A DNA stretch of 64,000 nucleotides from assembly GCA_946122785.1 (NCBI GenBank), contig CAMGYJ010000005.1, positions 66,228,200-66,292,199 on the forward strand. The letters run 5' to 3'. Under the pieces are notes generated by a model. The model searched no databases. It was not told the DNA's origin and worked only from the letters and a program-made list of their open reading frames with translations. The DNA is from Linum tenue (taxonomy: Eukaryota > Streptophyta > Magnoliopsida > Malpighiales > Linaceae). Of this stretch, positions 1 through 10,192 are shown piece after piece. Made by a program: the position numbers and the translations under genes. Positions within the stretch are counted from its first letter, which is position 1. Each line of letters begins with the position of its first letter.

Positions 1-3
1 ACA

Positions 4-14
4 ATTGCCCCCCA
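4..14 (-). other. Polypurine tract of the Tat element
   Basis: On the minus strand this reads TGGGGGGCAAT directly before the inferred start of the 3' LTR (TGT...). Its position matches the plus-strand primer site of an LTR retrotransposon. It also fixes the LTR boundary at base 3. Confidence 0.6.
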
Positions 15-504
15 GTTAGGCGCCTAACACCCAAAGTTAGGGGCCTGACTGTATTCCCCGCCCTTTAGTGCTCGTGCGCCTCCCTCCTGACGCCCATGCG
101 CCTCCTTATCCCCTTGTGCGCCTCTTGCTATCCCGCTGTGCGTCCTTCCCATCTGCCGCTTGCTCCTCTGCTCCTGCCGTGTACTTTCCCTCTCTTCCCC
201 TCGCACATTCATGTACATTTCCTCTTTTTCTTTACTACTATTATTTATTTTCCATTTTATCCCCTATATATATTTTTTTCTTTTCTCTTTCTTTCTTCTC
301 TCTCTTTTTTTTTTCTTTTTCTTTTCTTTCTCGCAACTGTTCATCTTCCGCCTTTCTTTCCGTGCCACTGTGACTCCTGCCATTCCCCTCTCTCCCCCCC
401 TCGATCCGTTCGCGAATCGAAATTTGAATTTCGAAATCGCCAACGGATCGGGGAAGCCTCTTCGCCTTCCCACTCTCTCTCCTTCCTTCGCCCTTGGACC
501 CCCC
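15..504 (+). promoter_or_regulatory. Pyrimidine-rich region upstream of the antisense gene
   Basis: No credible gene lies here. The plus strand is strongly C/T biased, with a long T/C tract around 226-345. It also repeats the word TGCGCC several times between 70 and 140. It lies between the polypurine tract and the TATA box of the antisense gene, and is a plausible promoter-proximal region for it. The short open frames in it are low-complexity by-products. Confidence 0.5.
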
Positions 505-512
505 TATAAAAT
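505..512 (+). promoter_or_regulatory. TATA box of the antisense gene
   Basis: TATAAAAT lies 117 bp upstream of the ATG at 622. It is followed by a C/T-rich stretch that suits a plant transcription start about 30 bp downstream. Confidence 0.6.
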
Positions 513-621
513 CCCCTCTCCCCCTCTAGAGCTTCCCACAACTCGCCCACATCCTCTCTCTACTTCCTCTCACTAACCTCCGAATCTCCCCTTGCTCTGC
601 CCCACGCGCCCTCCGCTTGCA

Positions 622-3406
622 ATGGCATCCTCCCGTCAGATACCTCTCCCCTCACAGACTCATGCGCCTGTCGCCGAATCAGATGCCCCCACCCCCGATG
701 CTGCTGCGCCTGCCACCAACGCGCCTGCCGGCCATATGCCTGCCGTTGATGCGCCCGCCACCAACGCGCCTCCTGCAACCGCCGAAGGGGACACAACCAA
801 CATCCCCGCCGCCCCACGTCGTAAGTATACCCCTATGCGCCTCCTTTTCCTTCCTAGCGTGAACTTCTTTTCGGCTGCTTGTAAGTTTGTGTTACCGCGA
901 ACATAGAGTCCCTACGCCTCGTACAAATCCGCCGCCCCTTTTTTTTTTTTTTTTTGCCCCCCTTCTTCACCCTTAGCCTCACCCCTTACCCCTTCCTTTG
1001 ACTCAGGCGCCTTCATACCCCAAGACTTTGTATTCAGGCCATGGGACTCGATGTGGCCTCCTGGTTATGCGCCCCAAAACACGGCGCTACTCCCTGTGGA
1101 GGAGGCTGGTCCTCACCACGCCTCGAAGCAGTTGGGAGTGCGACTAGAAAAACTGGTCGTATGCGCCCAAATGCCTGCGCCTTGGAGGTACATCCATGCG
1201 CCCCCCGAGGCTCGTATCGGGTTGTGTGGCGAAGGATGGGTGGGCGTGTACCAGGAGTTCATCCGGTTCGGCCTGCGCTTCCCCATTGACCCAGTGCTTG
1301 AGGGCGTCATGGTTGCCTGCGCATGTCCCCTTGCGCGCCTCTCTCCCGCCGTCATCTTGTCCACCATTGTCTTCCGCTACCAATGCCGAAGACATCACGT
1401 CCCCCCTACCTTTAAACTTTTCAAGCATTTTTTTAAAGTAACTAAGAGTAATAATTGCCTGAGTTTGCAAAGGCGCACGGCGCTTGGGTATGGATTCGTT
1501 AGCAGCTGCGTGAAGATGGGGCGCTCGTGGTTTGACTCGTATTTTTTTGTCAAACCACGCGAAGTGCCCTTCTTTGCCAGTGGGCGCCCCCTTAGTTCAG
1601 AGTGGTCACTGGGGAACCGCTTCACCTTTAACAAGGAGGAGCCGCTGACTGATGCCGAGGAGGCTATGGCGAGGTCCATATCAACACATCCCATAGACCT
1701 CGAGGAAGGAGAGGAGTACGCCCGTGTCCTTGCCGAGTTCTACGGCGATGGTACTGACTATGCGCCCTGCATTGTCTGACTCTTAGGCCATGCGCCCTCC
1801 CTTATTCTTGCGCCTTTACCATTACGCTATGCTCTCCTGCTTTATTCCATTATCGTTCTAACCCTTTGTTATTGCGCTTGGTGGTGTAGGTACCGACTTC
1901 ACCTCCGTGACCAATCTGATCAGATCCCGACTCGATCTTCTCCGAAACGCTGGCGCTGGTCAGGCTGCGCCCATCATTCAGGCGCCTCGGCCAAGGAGGG
2001 TTCAGCCTCAACGGGGACGAGGCGCATCTGCCCAAGGCGCTTCCTCATCAAGGCGCGTCACAACTTCCTTGCCCACGTCGTCGGGAGGCGCGGCAAGAGG
2101 TCAAGGCTCTCCATCGGGGCGCCCCGCCTCCTCTTCCTCAACTCCATCGTCTGCCTCCACTCCCCGGGGCGCCGCTGGAGCGAGCACCCCGCCCTCCCCC
2201 TCGTCCGCCGGGTCTCGGAAGAGGGCGGCCGTGACCCTCCTTGACAAGGGGAAGCGGGCAAAGTACGGCGCCGCCACAGAGACCGACCTACCTCGAAGCT
2301 TCGTGGAGCCCACCATTGGGGAGCACACTGGGCAAGTGATTCCCCCATACCTCCAACCGCGGCGCCCTCTTGTCAAGGTGCCAGTAGACGTCCCTGTCAG
2401 AGCAGCTAAGGACGTCCCCGCCTCTGTGCAGATGGCGAGGGCGCATTACGAGGTGGTTGAGCACCCGGACGGCCTGATCTCGGCAAAACCTTGGCTAAGA
2501 CTGACCAACATGAGCGTCCAGGTAAGGACTTGTGGTGCGAGGCGCCTACGCCCTGACTTTGAATTTTAATTTCGACTTTTATCTTCCCAGCAAGTTACTA
2601 ATGCCCGTTTGAATGTACGTGCTCATGCGCCCCAGATGATGCTCTTATGCGAGGCCACCACTCGTGAAATCGCCAAGATTGCCAAGGAGGGATCGGACGC
2701 CGCCGTCTCTGCAGAGCGCATACGGGCCGACTTGGACGCGGTCAAGTCCGACTTGGAAACGAAGTTGGAGGCCGAGCGTGTCCGAACCCGGGCGGAGGTC
2801 GAGGAAGAGTCCAAGGCGCAGGCCGAGATGGATAGGGCCGAGTGGGAAGGAACTGAAAAGAAGCTCCGGGAAGAGAGCGCTGCGCTTACGCGGGAGCGCG
2901 ACGCCCTCTTGGCCGAGAAGGACGTGCTCCGCCAAACCATTGAGGATCTGGAGAAGGCCAACCGGAAGCTGAAGAAGTCCCGGAACACCTACAAGCAGGA
3001 CTTGAAGAAGGCCGAAGAGGCCGCCGAGCGGCTGGAACAGGAGATGGCCGACTATCCTGAGTCGAGTCAAGGGAAGAATCTCCAAGCCAATGTCATCATC
3101 GGGACCGTAGAGGCGCTGAGGGCCAAGTTCCAGACCGACTACCCTGACGTGGTGTTTGACTCGGTTGCTTTAATCGAGCATGTCATCGCAGTCATGGACA
3201 GTCAGGCAGGCGCCTCGGATGCTTCAGCCCCCGCTGGGGATGGCGCAGGGGAGGCGGATGACCAGGCGGCGGATGATCGAGAGGCCGATGATCAAGAGGC
3301 GGATGAAGAGGAAGTGGATGAGCAGGAGACCCATGACCAAGAGGCCAATGATCAAGGGGCGGATGATCAGGAGGTGGCCGACGAGAATGTTGACGCTGAA
3401 GAATGA
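622..3406 (+). CDS. Spliced antisense gene of the Tat element (putative gypsy-type transposon protein)
   Basis: I propose four exons: 622-820, 1007-1750, 1890-2521 and 2591-3406. All introns have GT-AG ends. The donors include GTAAGT at 821 and GTAAGG at 2522, and the phases join into one 796-residue frame ending in TGA. Residues 1-66 are a low-complexity Ala/Pro leader. Residues about 67-314 resemble the putative gypsy-type transposon domain found in plant Tat elements. Residues about 315-525 are Ser/Pro/Ala-rich at first. Residues about 550-690 are a highly charged coiled coil. The last 55 or so residues are an Asp/Glu-rich repeat built on DDQEA-like units. The gene runs opposite to gag-pol and converges on it. 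The protein's function is unknown; a regulatory or structural role is only a guess. Exon 2 to 3 splicing is the least certain join. Confidence 0.75.
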
Positions 3407-3534
3407 GGGAGGATGAAGGTCACGAAGGAGCTGAAGTCTTTTTTTTTTTTTTTGAATGAACACGTTGCTCCTTTAACTTGCATTTGAACATCTTGCTGGT
3501 GCCTTTATGCATATTTCCGTTATTTAGCTCAGAG

Positions 3535-3976
3535 TGGGGCGCATTGCTCAGGGTGCTTTAATGCAGTAGGGCGCGTATTGCGTGGGGCGCTTTATTGCTG
3601 TAGGGCGCGTATTTTGGGGCGCTTTAGTGGGATCCGAGCCACTCACGAGTATGGGGCGCAATTTAGGGCGCTATACTTACAAGTGTGGTGCGCAATTTGG
3701 GGCGCTTTAGCAGGTACTAACACGCATAGCTTTCACCGTGTGAAGGGCGCAAACTGGGGGGCGCATTTAGTGGAGCACACAACTCATGACTACAGGGCGC
3801 GAACGGGAGGGCGCTTTAGAAAACAGTTGCTAAACGAAACCCATCGAGTGCAACACATTCAGGGCGTTTTGGAAACAACTCCGAAAGAAAGCTACGGGCG
3901 CAATTTAGTTAGGGCGCTTTTGGAAATACAACAGAAAATAAAACTAAGGGCGCAACCGAGTTAGGGCGCTTTTGGG
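3535..3976. repeat. Degenerate array of paired GGGCGC boxes
   Basis: About eight units, each with GGGCGC, 8-12 bases, then GGGCGCTTT(A), recur every 50-75 bp. The array fills the gap between the stop of the plus-strand antisense gene (3406) and the stop of minus-strand gag-pol (4026). Tat elements often carry repeats in their 3' untranslated zone. Both transcripts must end here, so it may contain or separate two poly(A) sites. Confidence 0.7.
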
Positions 3977-4025
3977 AATACTTAAAACAACTTGCCTCCT
4001 TGTCCACCCTGGTCTTGCCACTCAC

Positions 4026-7000
4026 TCACCCCACTACTTCCTCACCTTCCTTGCTGTGATAAACACGAAGGTTCTGCGCATTCCACGTTCGCTTAATGCT
4101 CTTGCCACTCATGCGCTCCAGCTTGAACGTTGCCGGCCCTACCACCTCTCGAACCCGATAAGGACCCTTCCACTTTGGGGCAAGCTTTCCCTCACTGGCC
4201 TTGGGTCTGAAATCTCTTTTCAACACCATACTCCCCTGCCGTATCTGGTGAGGGTGCATCTTCTTGTTATAATACCTTGCCACTTGCTGTTTCATAGCTT
4301 CCAGGCGAATGGAGGCAACATCACGTCGCTCCTCGAGCATGTCCAGGTCGTGCAGGCGCTCCCCTTCGTTGGCCTGCGCCTCAAAATTTGCCATCCTAAA
4401 GGTAGGTATGCGCAATTCCACTGGGATGACCGTCTCGCTCCCATATGTGAGTGCGAACGGGGATTCGCCCGTTGCCACCTTGTATGTTGTCCGATGTGCC
4501 CATAACACGCTCGGGAGCTCCTCCACCCATCTTCCCTTTGCCTCCAAAAGCCTCGTATGGAGCCCATGCAGGATACTCTTGTTAGCGGCCTCCGCCTGCC
4601 CATTTGCCTGAGGATACGCCACTGACGAGAAGCGCAGTATCACTCCCTTCTCATCACAGAAATCCACAAATTGCTTGCAGTCGAACTGCTTTCCGTGATC
4701 GGTTACTATGGACTCCGGCAAACCAAATCGCGTGAATATATTCCTGTTTGTGAACTTGCGGACTTGTGCTTGGGTAATGGACGCCAGAGGCTCAGCTTCG
4801 ATCCATTTGGAGAAATAGTCCACTGCCACTATCAGGTATTTCATTTGCCCGGGCGCTTTAGGGAATGGTCCTAGTAGGTCCATGCCCCATTGGGAGAACG
4901 GCCATGCGCCCACATTTCCACGCATGGGCGCCGCGGGAACATGAACGTCGTTGGCATGTATCTGACATTGGTGGCAGCTGGCCACGTGCCTTGTTGCATC
5001 CGCTCTGATGGTTGGCCAGTAGTACCCCTGCCTCAGTAATACCTTCTCAAGACTACGCGCCCCCGCATGCATGCCGCATGCCCCCTGATGGACTTCCTCG
5101 ATTGCCTGCCTCCCCTCCGCTTCAGTAAGGCACCTCAAGTAGACACCGGAGTGCGACCTCTTGTACATCTGCTCATTAATAAGGGTGCAACGCGCGGCCT
5201 TCCGCCTCACCTGCCACGCTTCTCTGTCATCCTCCGGGAGGACCCCTTGGACCAAGTACGCCCTGATAGGGGCCATCCAACTTCCATCCCCTTCCCTTTC
5301 CTCGACGACCGCCCCTATGACCGACTCCCACACAGAATGCTCCTTAGTGACGATAACCTGCCTATCTTCCTCGAAGTCGGTCGCCGTGGCGAGTTTGGAG
5401 AGAGCGTCCGCGTGGGAGTTCTCCTCCCTCGGGACATGTATGAATTCTACTTCCTTGAACCATGCGCCCTTTGCCTTTACCATAGTGACATAGGTGCTCA
5501 AAGCCTCCTCCTTAACCTCATACACCCCATTCAGCTGATTCACCACCAACGCGGAATCCGACCGGAGTTGGATTTTTTGGGCGCCGAGCTCCCGAGCTGT
5601 GTGGAGCCCGGCGATCACCGCCTCATACTCCGCCGCATTGTTGGTCTTCAGGGTCGAGAACCGAAGAGCTAGCTCATGCGTGACCCCCATGGGACTCACA
5701 ACTACCACTCCTGCCCCGGCGCATGTCCTACTTGCTGCGCCGTCCACGTAGACTTGCCAGACTTCCTCCGCATCACCACCTGCGCTCACCACACCTTCCG
5801 CCACGAAGTCCGCCAACACCTGCGCCTTTATCGCTGGTCGGGGCGCATAACTTATGTTGTATTCGCTCAACTGCACCGCCCACTTAACCATGCGCCCTGC
5901 CACGTCCATGGACCCCAACGTACTCCTCAGCGGCAAATTCGTAAGGATTGTCACCGGGTGAGCCTGGAAGTATGGACGCAACTTCTCCGCCGCCATGACT
6001 ACCGCTAACCCCGCCTTCTCGATGGGCGCATAGCGGGTCTCGGCTCCCGCCATCACTCTGCTCACATAGTACACTGGCCTTTCCTCTCCGCCTTCCCCCT
6101 CCTTGGAGACCAGGACCGCGCTCACGGCCACCCTTGACACTGCAATGTATAAGTAGAGCATCTCGCCCCTCTTCGGAGCTGTCATCACCGTTGGCGCTGT
6201 CAGCAAGGCCTTCACCTGCTCGAACGCTTCGTCGCACTCCTCTGTCCACTTGAAACGAGCGGCCTTTTTCAGCACCCGGAAGAAGGGCGCACCCTTGTCC
6301 GCCGAGCGGGGTATGAAGCGCCCCAAGGCAGCCAACCGCCCATTCAAACTTTGTACTTCATTAGGCGTACGGGGAGGCTGGAGACACCTGATCGCCTCCA
6401 CCTGCCTGGGGTTGGCTTCAATGCCACGCCTAGTGATCATGAACCCCAAGAATTTTCCTGCTTCCGCTCCGAACACACACTTCAAGGGGTTGAGGCGCAA
6501 GTTATGTGCTCGAAGCGCTTGGAACGTCTCGCGCAAGTCCGACAGGTGGTCTCCCCTCTGCTTCTTCAACCCGAACGACATCACTTTGTAGCGATAGTTG
6601 CCAAACGGAGTCATAAAGGCCGTCTTGTCCCTGTCCTCCTTGCACAAGGGTATTTGGTGGTAGCCGGAAAACATATCTAAGAAGCTAAGTGCCTCGTGGT
6701 ATGCGGTCGCGTCTACCAGCAGGTCTATCCTTGGCATTGGATAGGCGTCCGCGGTGCAGACTCGATTGAGGCTGGTGTAATCCACGCACATCCTCCAGTC
6801 TCCCGCCGTCTTTGGTACCAGCACCACATTAGACAACCACGTTATATACTTGGCCTCTTCCACAAACCCCGCCTCTCGTAACTTCCCTACCTCCTTCCTC
6901 AACGCTGCCTCCTTCTCCGCGGAGATTGGCCGCCTCTTCTGTTGGATGGGGCGCACGCCATTTGCTATAGCGAGCCGGTGCTCCGCGACCTCCGCCTTCA

Positions 7001-9254
7001 CGCCGGGCATTTCTTTGGCGCTCCATGCAAACAAGTCCGCAAACTCCTTCAAAAGGTCCACCATTGGCCCCAGTTCTTCTCCCGTCGTATGTGTTGACAC
7101 ACGCACACATCGGTCAGGGCGTAGGTCATCGAGAGGCACATGTATCTCTTCATCCGCCGCCTCAGCCCTTGGTAGGTCTTCAGGGCGTGTATCGATATTA
7201 TACATTCGACTCCTTTTGGCGAGTCTCACCTCCGCAGAGGCCTCGCCCCTTGATATTCCGATGCCCTCCAACGTAACAAACTTCAAGATCTGATGACAAG
7301 AGGAGGCTACCCCATTAAAAAGGGCAAGCAAGGGGCGCCCCAGTATTGCATTGTACGGCGAGGGGCAATCAACTATGCCAAATTCCACCGTGTGTGTGAC
7401 ACAATGCGTTTCGTCGCCCAGCGTCACCGGGAGGCGCACGCGCCCAAGCACTTGAGCCGGCGCCCCAGAGAATCCAATTAGCACCGTGTCCGCAGGCTTT
7501 ACCATGCTCGTCGCCAACTGCATCTTTTCAAATGTGGAAAGAAACAACACGTCCATGGAGCTTCCAGTGTCGACCAACATCCTCTTGACTTCACACCCGG
7601 CGACCACCCCGCGGACTTCCAACGCCTCTGTGGAAGGCGTCCTACATGCCTCTTCGGGCACATCGTTGAAGCGTATTTGTATGGCCTCTCGCGCACTGGC
7701 GGTGGCGGACTTCAGGCGCCTGCTTTCCTCCAACTTCTGCCGCAAATCTACGGAGCCCGTGATGGCCTCGATAGTCAGCCTTACACGGTTCGGGTTAGCC
7801 CCCTGCTCCACATCGAATGGGGGTGGTGGTAACACAGCGCCTTCCTTAGGTTGATCATCCCCCGCCCCTCGCTCCTCGTCAGGTGCTTTCACTTGCTCCT
7901 CCTGGGCCACGAACGTCCTCTGCGCCCTGTCATCCTTCTTCACAAAGTCATTCAACATGCCCCTATCCACCAACCCTTGGATCTCGGACTTCAGCTGGTA
8001 GCAGTCTGCGGTGTGGTGTCCCCGCTCCCTATGGAACTCACAAAATCTATCGAGGTTTTGCTCGTTTGGGCGCCCTCTCATGGGTCCCGGCCAGCGGATG
8101 TGGTACCCCTTGTCTTTCACAAATTGCAGCACATTCTTCAGCGAGTCATTGAGTTCAGTGAAGTTCCCACTTGCCTTGGGCGCGAAGCGCGGCGGTTCCG
8201 GGCGCCTCACGCCCGCCGGATAAAACGTGGGTGGATTAAGGGTAGTCGGCACGCGCGGCGCTCGGCTCCCCTCGGCCTCTTCGGGGCGCATGTCCCTTCT
8301 CTCCAACCTTCTTGCCGCCAACGTCTCTTCCAACATGATCACCTTTTGCACCCTCCGGTCCAGATCCTCCGTAGATATCACGTCCCGTTTTGATAGCGCC
8401 CGGCACAATTCCTCGCTGGTCGTGCACTCGTCCAAGCAACATCCCAAGACCGGGGGTTTAACATCCTTGACCGCCATGGCCACGGACATCCAGCGCTCGT
8501 AGAAGTCCCTAAGCGCCTCGCCCTTACGCTGCCTGACCTTAAACAGGGCGCTGATAGTGAGGCTTCTGCGCTTCCGGCTGGCGAACTTTGAAAGAAAAAG
8601 GGCCGCGAACTGCTCGAACCCATCGATCCTCCCCTCTTCAATTTGGTGGTACCAATCCAAAACCACGCCCGTGAAAGTGGAGGGAAAGGCGCGGCACAGG
8701 GTGGCGTCCGAGCTGTTGTACAGCTGCATCTTAGTGAAATAGTTATTTAGATGGTCCTCCGGATCAGTCGTACCGTCGTAGCTAGGGAGCGCCGGGATGA
8801 CTGAGTTTGCTTGCTCAGACAGTATGCTTCTTGCGAGTGGCTGCCTCACCCCCCAGGACCTTCCGTGGCGCCGAGGCGCCCACCCGTTGTGTTCGTCAAA
8901 ATCCGAGGCCAAATGTTTCGTCAGGTGCCCCAAGTCGTCGGTACGCCTCAGCGCGCTGGACACGCCTTCTTCCTCCTCCTCCCGTTCCCTTCTCTTTCCC
9001 CCGAGTGGGGGCGCGGCTTCCGCCCCCTTCTTGAGCATCTCCACTTCCTTCCTGAGCGCCTCCAGCGCCTGATCTTGCTCCCCGATTATGTGAAGCAAAT
9101 GCTCCTTCGTGAGGGTGACGCCCTCCGATTGCGCCGTCTCTTGCGCCCCATCGTCAACCCCCGCATGCGCCTCTCCCGACAGTACGGGCGCCTCGCGGGA
9201 CGCTTCGGCGGCCGCCTGTCCTCCTTCCCCCTCAACTCCTCCTAGCGCTTCCAT
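4026..9254 (-). CDS. Tat gag-pol polyprotein with an internal RT deletion
   Basis: One open frame of 1742 residues. I start it at the ATG at 9254, inside the element; the frame stays open upstream through the LTR, but that part is not expected to be protein. Approximate domains: gag core at 170-280; a C-H/C cluster starting CEFHRERGHH near 450; aspartic protease with VDTGSS near 560; RT from about 810; RNase H near 1035; archaeal-type RNase H starting VYVDGAAS near 1167; integrase zinc finger (HQGACGMH, then SCHQCQ) at about 1390-1430; integrase core from about 1455 with DLLGPF, VTDHGKQF and a Glu in PQANGQAEA. RT runs from its SFGL motif straight into a sequence normally about 45 residues later, so the block with the YVDD catalytic pair is missing. 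The frame is kept, so RT should be inactive. Confidence 0.9.
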   Translation of the reverse strand: MEALGGVEGEGGQAAAEASREAPVLSGEAHAGVDDGAQETAQSEGVTLTKEHLLHIIGEQDQALEALRKEVEMLKKGAEAAPPLGGKRREREEEEEGVSSALRRTDDLGHLTKHLASDFDEHNGWAPRRHGRSWGVRQPLARSILSEQANSVIPALPSYDGTTDPEDHLNNYFTKMQLYNSSDATLCRAFPSTFTGVVLDWYHQIEEGRIDGFEQFAALFLSKFASRKRRSLTISALFKVRQRKGEALRDFYERWMSVAMAVKDVKPPVLGCCLDECTTSEELCRALSKRDVISTEDLDRRVQKVIMLEETLAARRLERRDMRPEEAEGSRAPRVPTTLNPPTFYPAGVRRPEPPRFAPKASGNFTELNDSLKNVLQFVKDKGYHIRWPGPMRGRPNEQNLDRFCEFHRERGHHTADCYQLKSEIQGLVDRGMLNDFVKKDDRAQRTFVAQEEQVKAPDEERGAGDDQPKEGAVLPPPPFDVEQGANPNRVRLTIEAITGSVDLRQKLEESRRLKSATASAREAIQIRFNDVPEEACRTPSTEALEVRGVVAGCEVKRMLVDTGSSMDVLFLSTFEKMQLATSMVKPADTVLIGFSGAPAQVLGRVRLPVTLGDETHCVTHTVEFGIVDCPSPYNAILGRPLLALFNGVASSCHQILKFVTLEGIGISRGEASAEVRLAKRSRMYNIDTRPEDLPRAEAADEEIHVPLDDLRPDRCVRVSTHTTGEELGPMVDLLKEFADLFAWSAKEMPGVKAEVAEHRLAIANGVRPIQQKRRPISAEKEAALRKEVGKLREAGFVEEAKYITWLSNVVLVPKTAGDWRMCVDYTSLNRVCTADAYPMPRIDLLVDATAYHEALSFLDMFSGYHQIPLCKEDRDKTAFMTPFGNYRYKVMSFGLKKQRGDHLSDLRETFQALRAHNLRLNPLKCVFGAEAGKFLGFMITRRGIEANPRQVEAIRCLQPPRTPNEVQSLNGRLAALGRFIPRSADKGAPFFRVLKKAARFKWTEECDEAFEQVKALLTAPTVMTAPKRGEMLYLYIAVSRVAVSAVLVSKEGEGGEERPVYYVSRVMAGAETRYAPIEKAGLAVVMAAEKLRPYFQAHPVTILTNLPLRSTLGSMDVAGRMVKWAVQLSEYNISYAPRPAIKAQVLADFVAEGVVSAGGDAEEVWQVYVDGAASRTCAGAGVVVVSPMGVTHELALRFSTLKTNNAAEYEAVIAGLHTARELGAQKIQLRSDSALVVNQLNGVYEVKEEALSTYVTMVKAKGAWFKEVEFIHVPREENSHADALSKLATATDFEEDRQVIVTKEHSVWESVIGAVVEEREGDGSWMAPIRAYLVQGVLPEDDREAWQVRRKAARCTLINEQMYKRSHSGVYLRCLTEAEGRQAIEEVHQGACGMHAGARSLEKVLLRQGYYWPTIRADATRHVASCHQCQIHANDVHVPAAPMRGNVGAWPFSQWGMDLLGPFPKAPGQMKYLIVAVDYFSKWIEAEPLASITQAQVRKFTNRNIFTRFGLPESIVTDHGKQFDCKQFVDFCDEKGVILRFSSVAYPQANGQAEAANKSILHGLHTRLLEAKGRWVEELPSVLWAHRTTYKVATGESPFALTYGSETVIPVELRIPTFRMANFEAQANEGERLHDLDMLEERRDVASIRLEAMKQQVARYYNKKMHPHQIRQGSMVLKRDFRPKASEGKLAPKWKGPYRVREVVGPATFKLERMSGKSIKRTWNAQNLRVYHSKEGEEVVG

Positions 9255-9317
9255 GGTCACTTGCTCAGTAACTTGATCGGTCGTTCGCGCTCCACTTCCT
9301 CTGTTCTCTGTGTGTTG

Positions 9318-9339
9318 TCCCCCTTCCTGGCGCGCCAAT
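9318..9339 (-). other. Primer-binding site region of the Tat element
   Basis: On the minus strand the sequence right after the LTR reads ATTGGCGCGCCAGGAAGGGG. Its position defines it as the PBS. TGGCGCGCCAGG-type sites are usual in related plant elements; I did not assign the tRNA. Confidence 0.7.
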
Positions 9340-9955
9340 TGTTCGTGCCCGGAACCTCCCTCTTTCCGCCTGGCTTCCCGACCCTCTGGACTTCCTGAAA
9401 CGAGCGCCCTCCTGCACCCACACAAGTACCTAGCGGACCAACGCGGTCCGTTAGCACTCCGACGCTCAAGTGAGAAGCCTACTTTTAGAGAGAGAAGTGA
9501 AGGAACAGTTCTAGTAAGAGAAGCCAAACTGAGTAAATGAGGTTTACCTACTCGACTATTTATACCCGGGGCGAGATCGACCGGTATCCATCGCTCTCGC
9601 CCTGTGTCAGGCCTGCCATAAATGCACCGTACGTTCCCCGCGCATGCGCCTCGACCACCTGACACCGCGGTCAGAGAACCAAGGCGCATGACCTCACCAA
9701 GTCAACTCTCCGTACCCTTTCGACCGTTGGCTACTTTTGTCTTGTGCGCCCCTCGCCTGACATCTGGTCCCACTTGTCTCCCATGTCACTCTGGCCACCT
9801 GCACCCTTGTCAGGGCGCCCCCTCAGCCCCAAAACCCTTGCCCCCATGGGCTTTCCTGAGCCCCCTTGGCTAGGCCCAAATCTACATCCCACTAACACTC
9901 TACTTTGGGCCTTTCTTCCTATGTTGGCCCCTGGCCCATGCTTGTTCCCCCAACA
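9340..9955 (-). repeat. 5' LTR of the Tat element (616 bp)
   Basis: On the minus strand it starts TGTTGGGGGAAC and ends GGGCACGAACA, giving the TG...CA ends of an LTR. The PBS follows at once. It holds a TATA box at 9557-9564. Confidence 0.8.
9557..9564 (-). promoter_or_regulatory. TATA box in the Tat LTR
   Basis: The minus strand reads TATAAATA here. It lies about 220 bp before the LTR end and is the likely promoter of the gag-pol RNA. Confidence 0.6.
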
Positions 9956-10192
9956 GATCTATTTGTAAAACTTGAAAATTTTAGGTACCAAAATGTAAGA
10001 TAAAAAAATTTTAGGTACTAAAATATAGTTTTTCATCGATATTTTGAGGACTTATATGCAAACAAAAATTAATTTTATGTACTATAATATATATTTATTA
10101 TGTTTAGGTACCAAATTGTAATCTGAATTTGGGCATGGGGGCAAACCTAAATTCATTTGTTAAAAACTCAACCCAACCCAAGTAAATTGGTA

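Larger units (their letters stand above)
1..9955 (-). mobile_element. Tat-lineage Ty3/gypsy LTR retrotransposon, nearly complete
   Basis: The element reads on the minus strand: LTR (9340-9955), PBS, gag-pol (9254 to 4026), a repeat-rich untranslated zone, and an extra gene on the opposite strand (622-3406). A polypurine tract then abuts position 3. The three bases ACA at 1-3 match the last bases of the LTR, so the second LTR lies just left of the window. Two RNase H domains in tandem (retroviral type, then archaeal type) and an antisense ORF mark the Tat group of Ty3/gypsy elements. The candidate target duplication at the right end is GATCT (9956-9960); its partner lies outside the window. 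The reverse transcriptase carries an internal deletion, so the copy is probably not autonomous. Confidence 0.9.

Noticed and set aside
68..576. Overlapping 100-138-codon frames at the start of the window
   Set aside because: They are translations of a C/T-rich tract (Ser/Leu/Phe strings) in three frames, upstream of a TATA box.
9255..9689. N-terminal extension of the gag-pol frame to 9689
   Set aside because: The frame is open there, but it crosses the PBS and LTR, upstream of where translation of the genomic RNA should start. The ATG at 9254 is inside the element and fits better.
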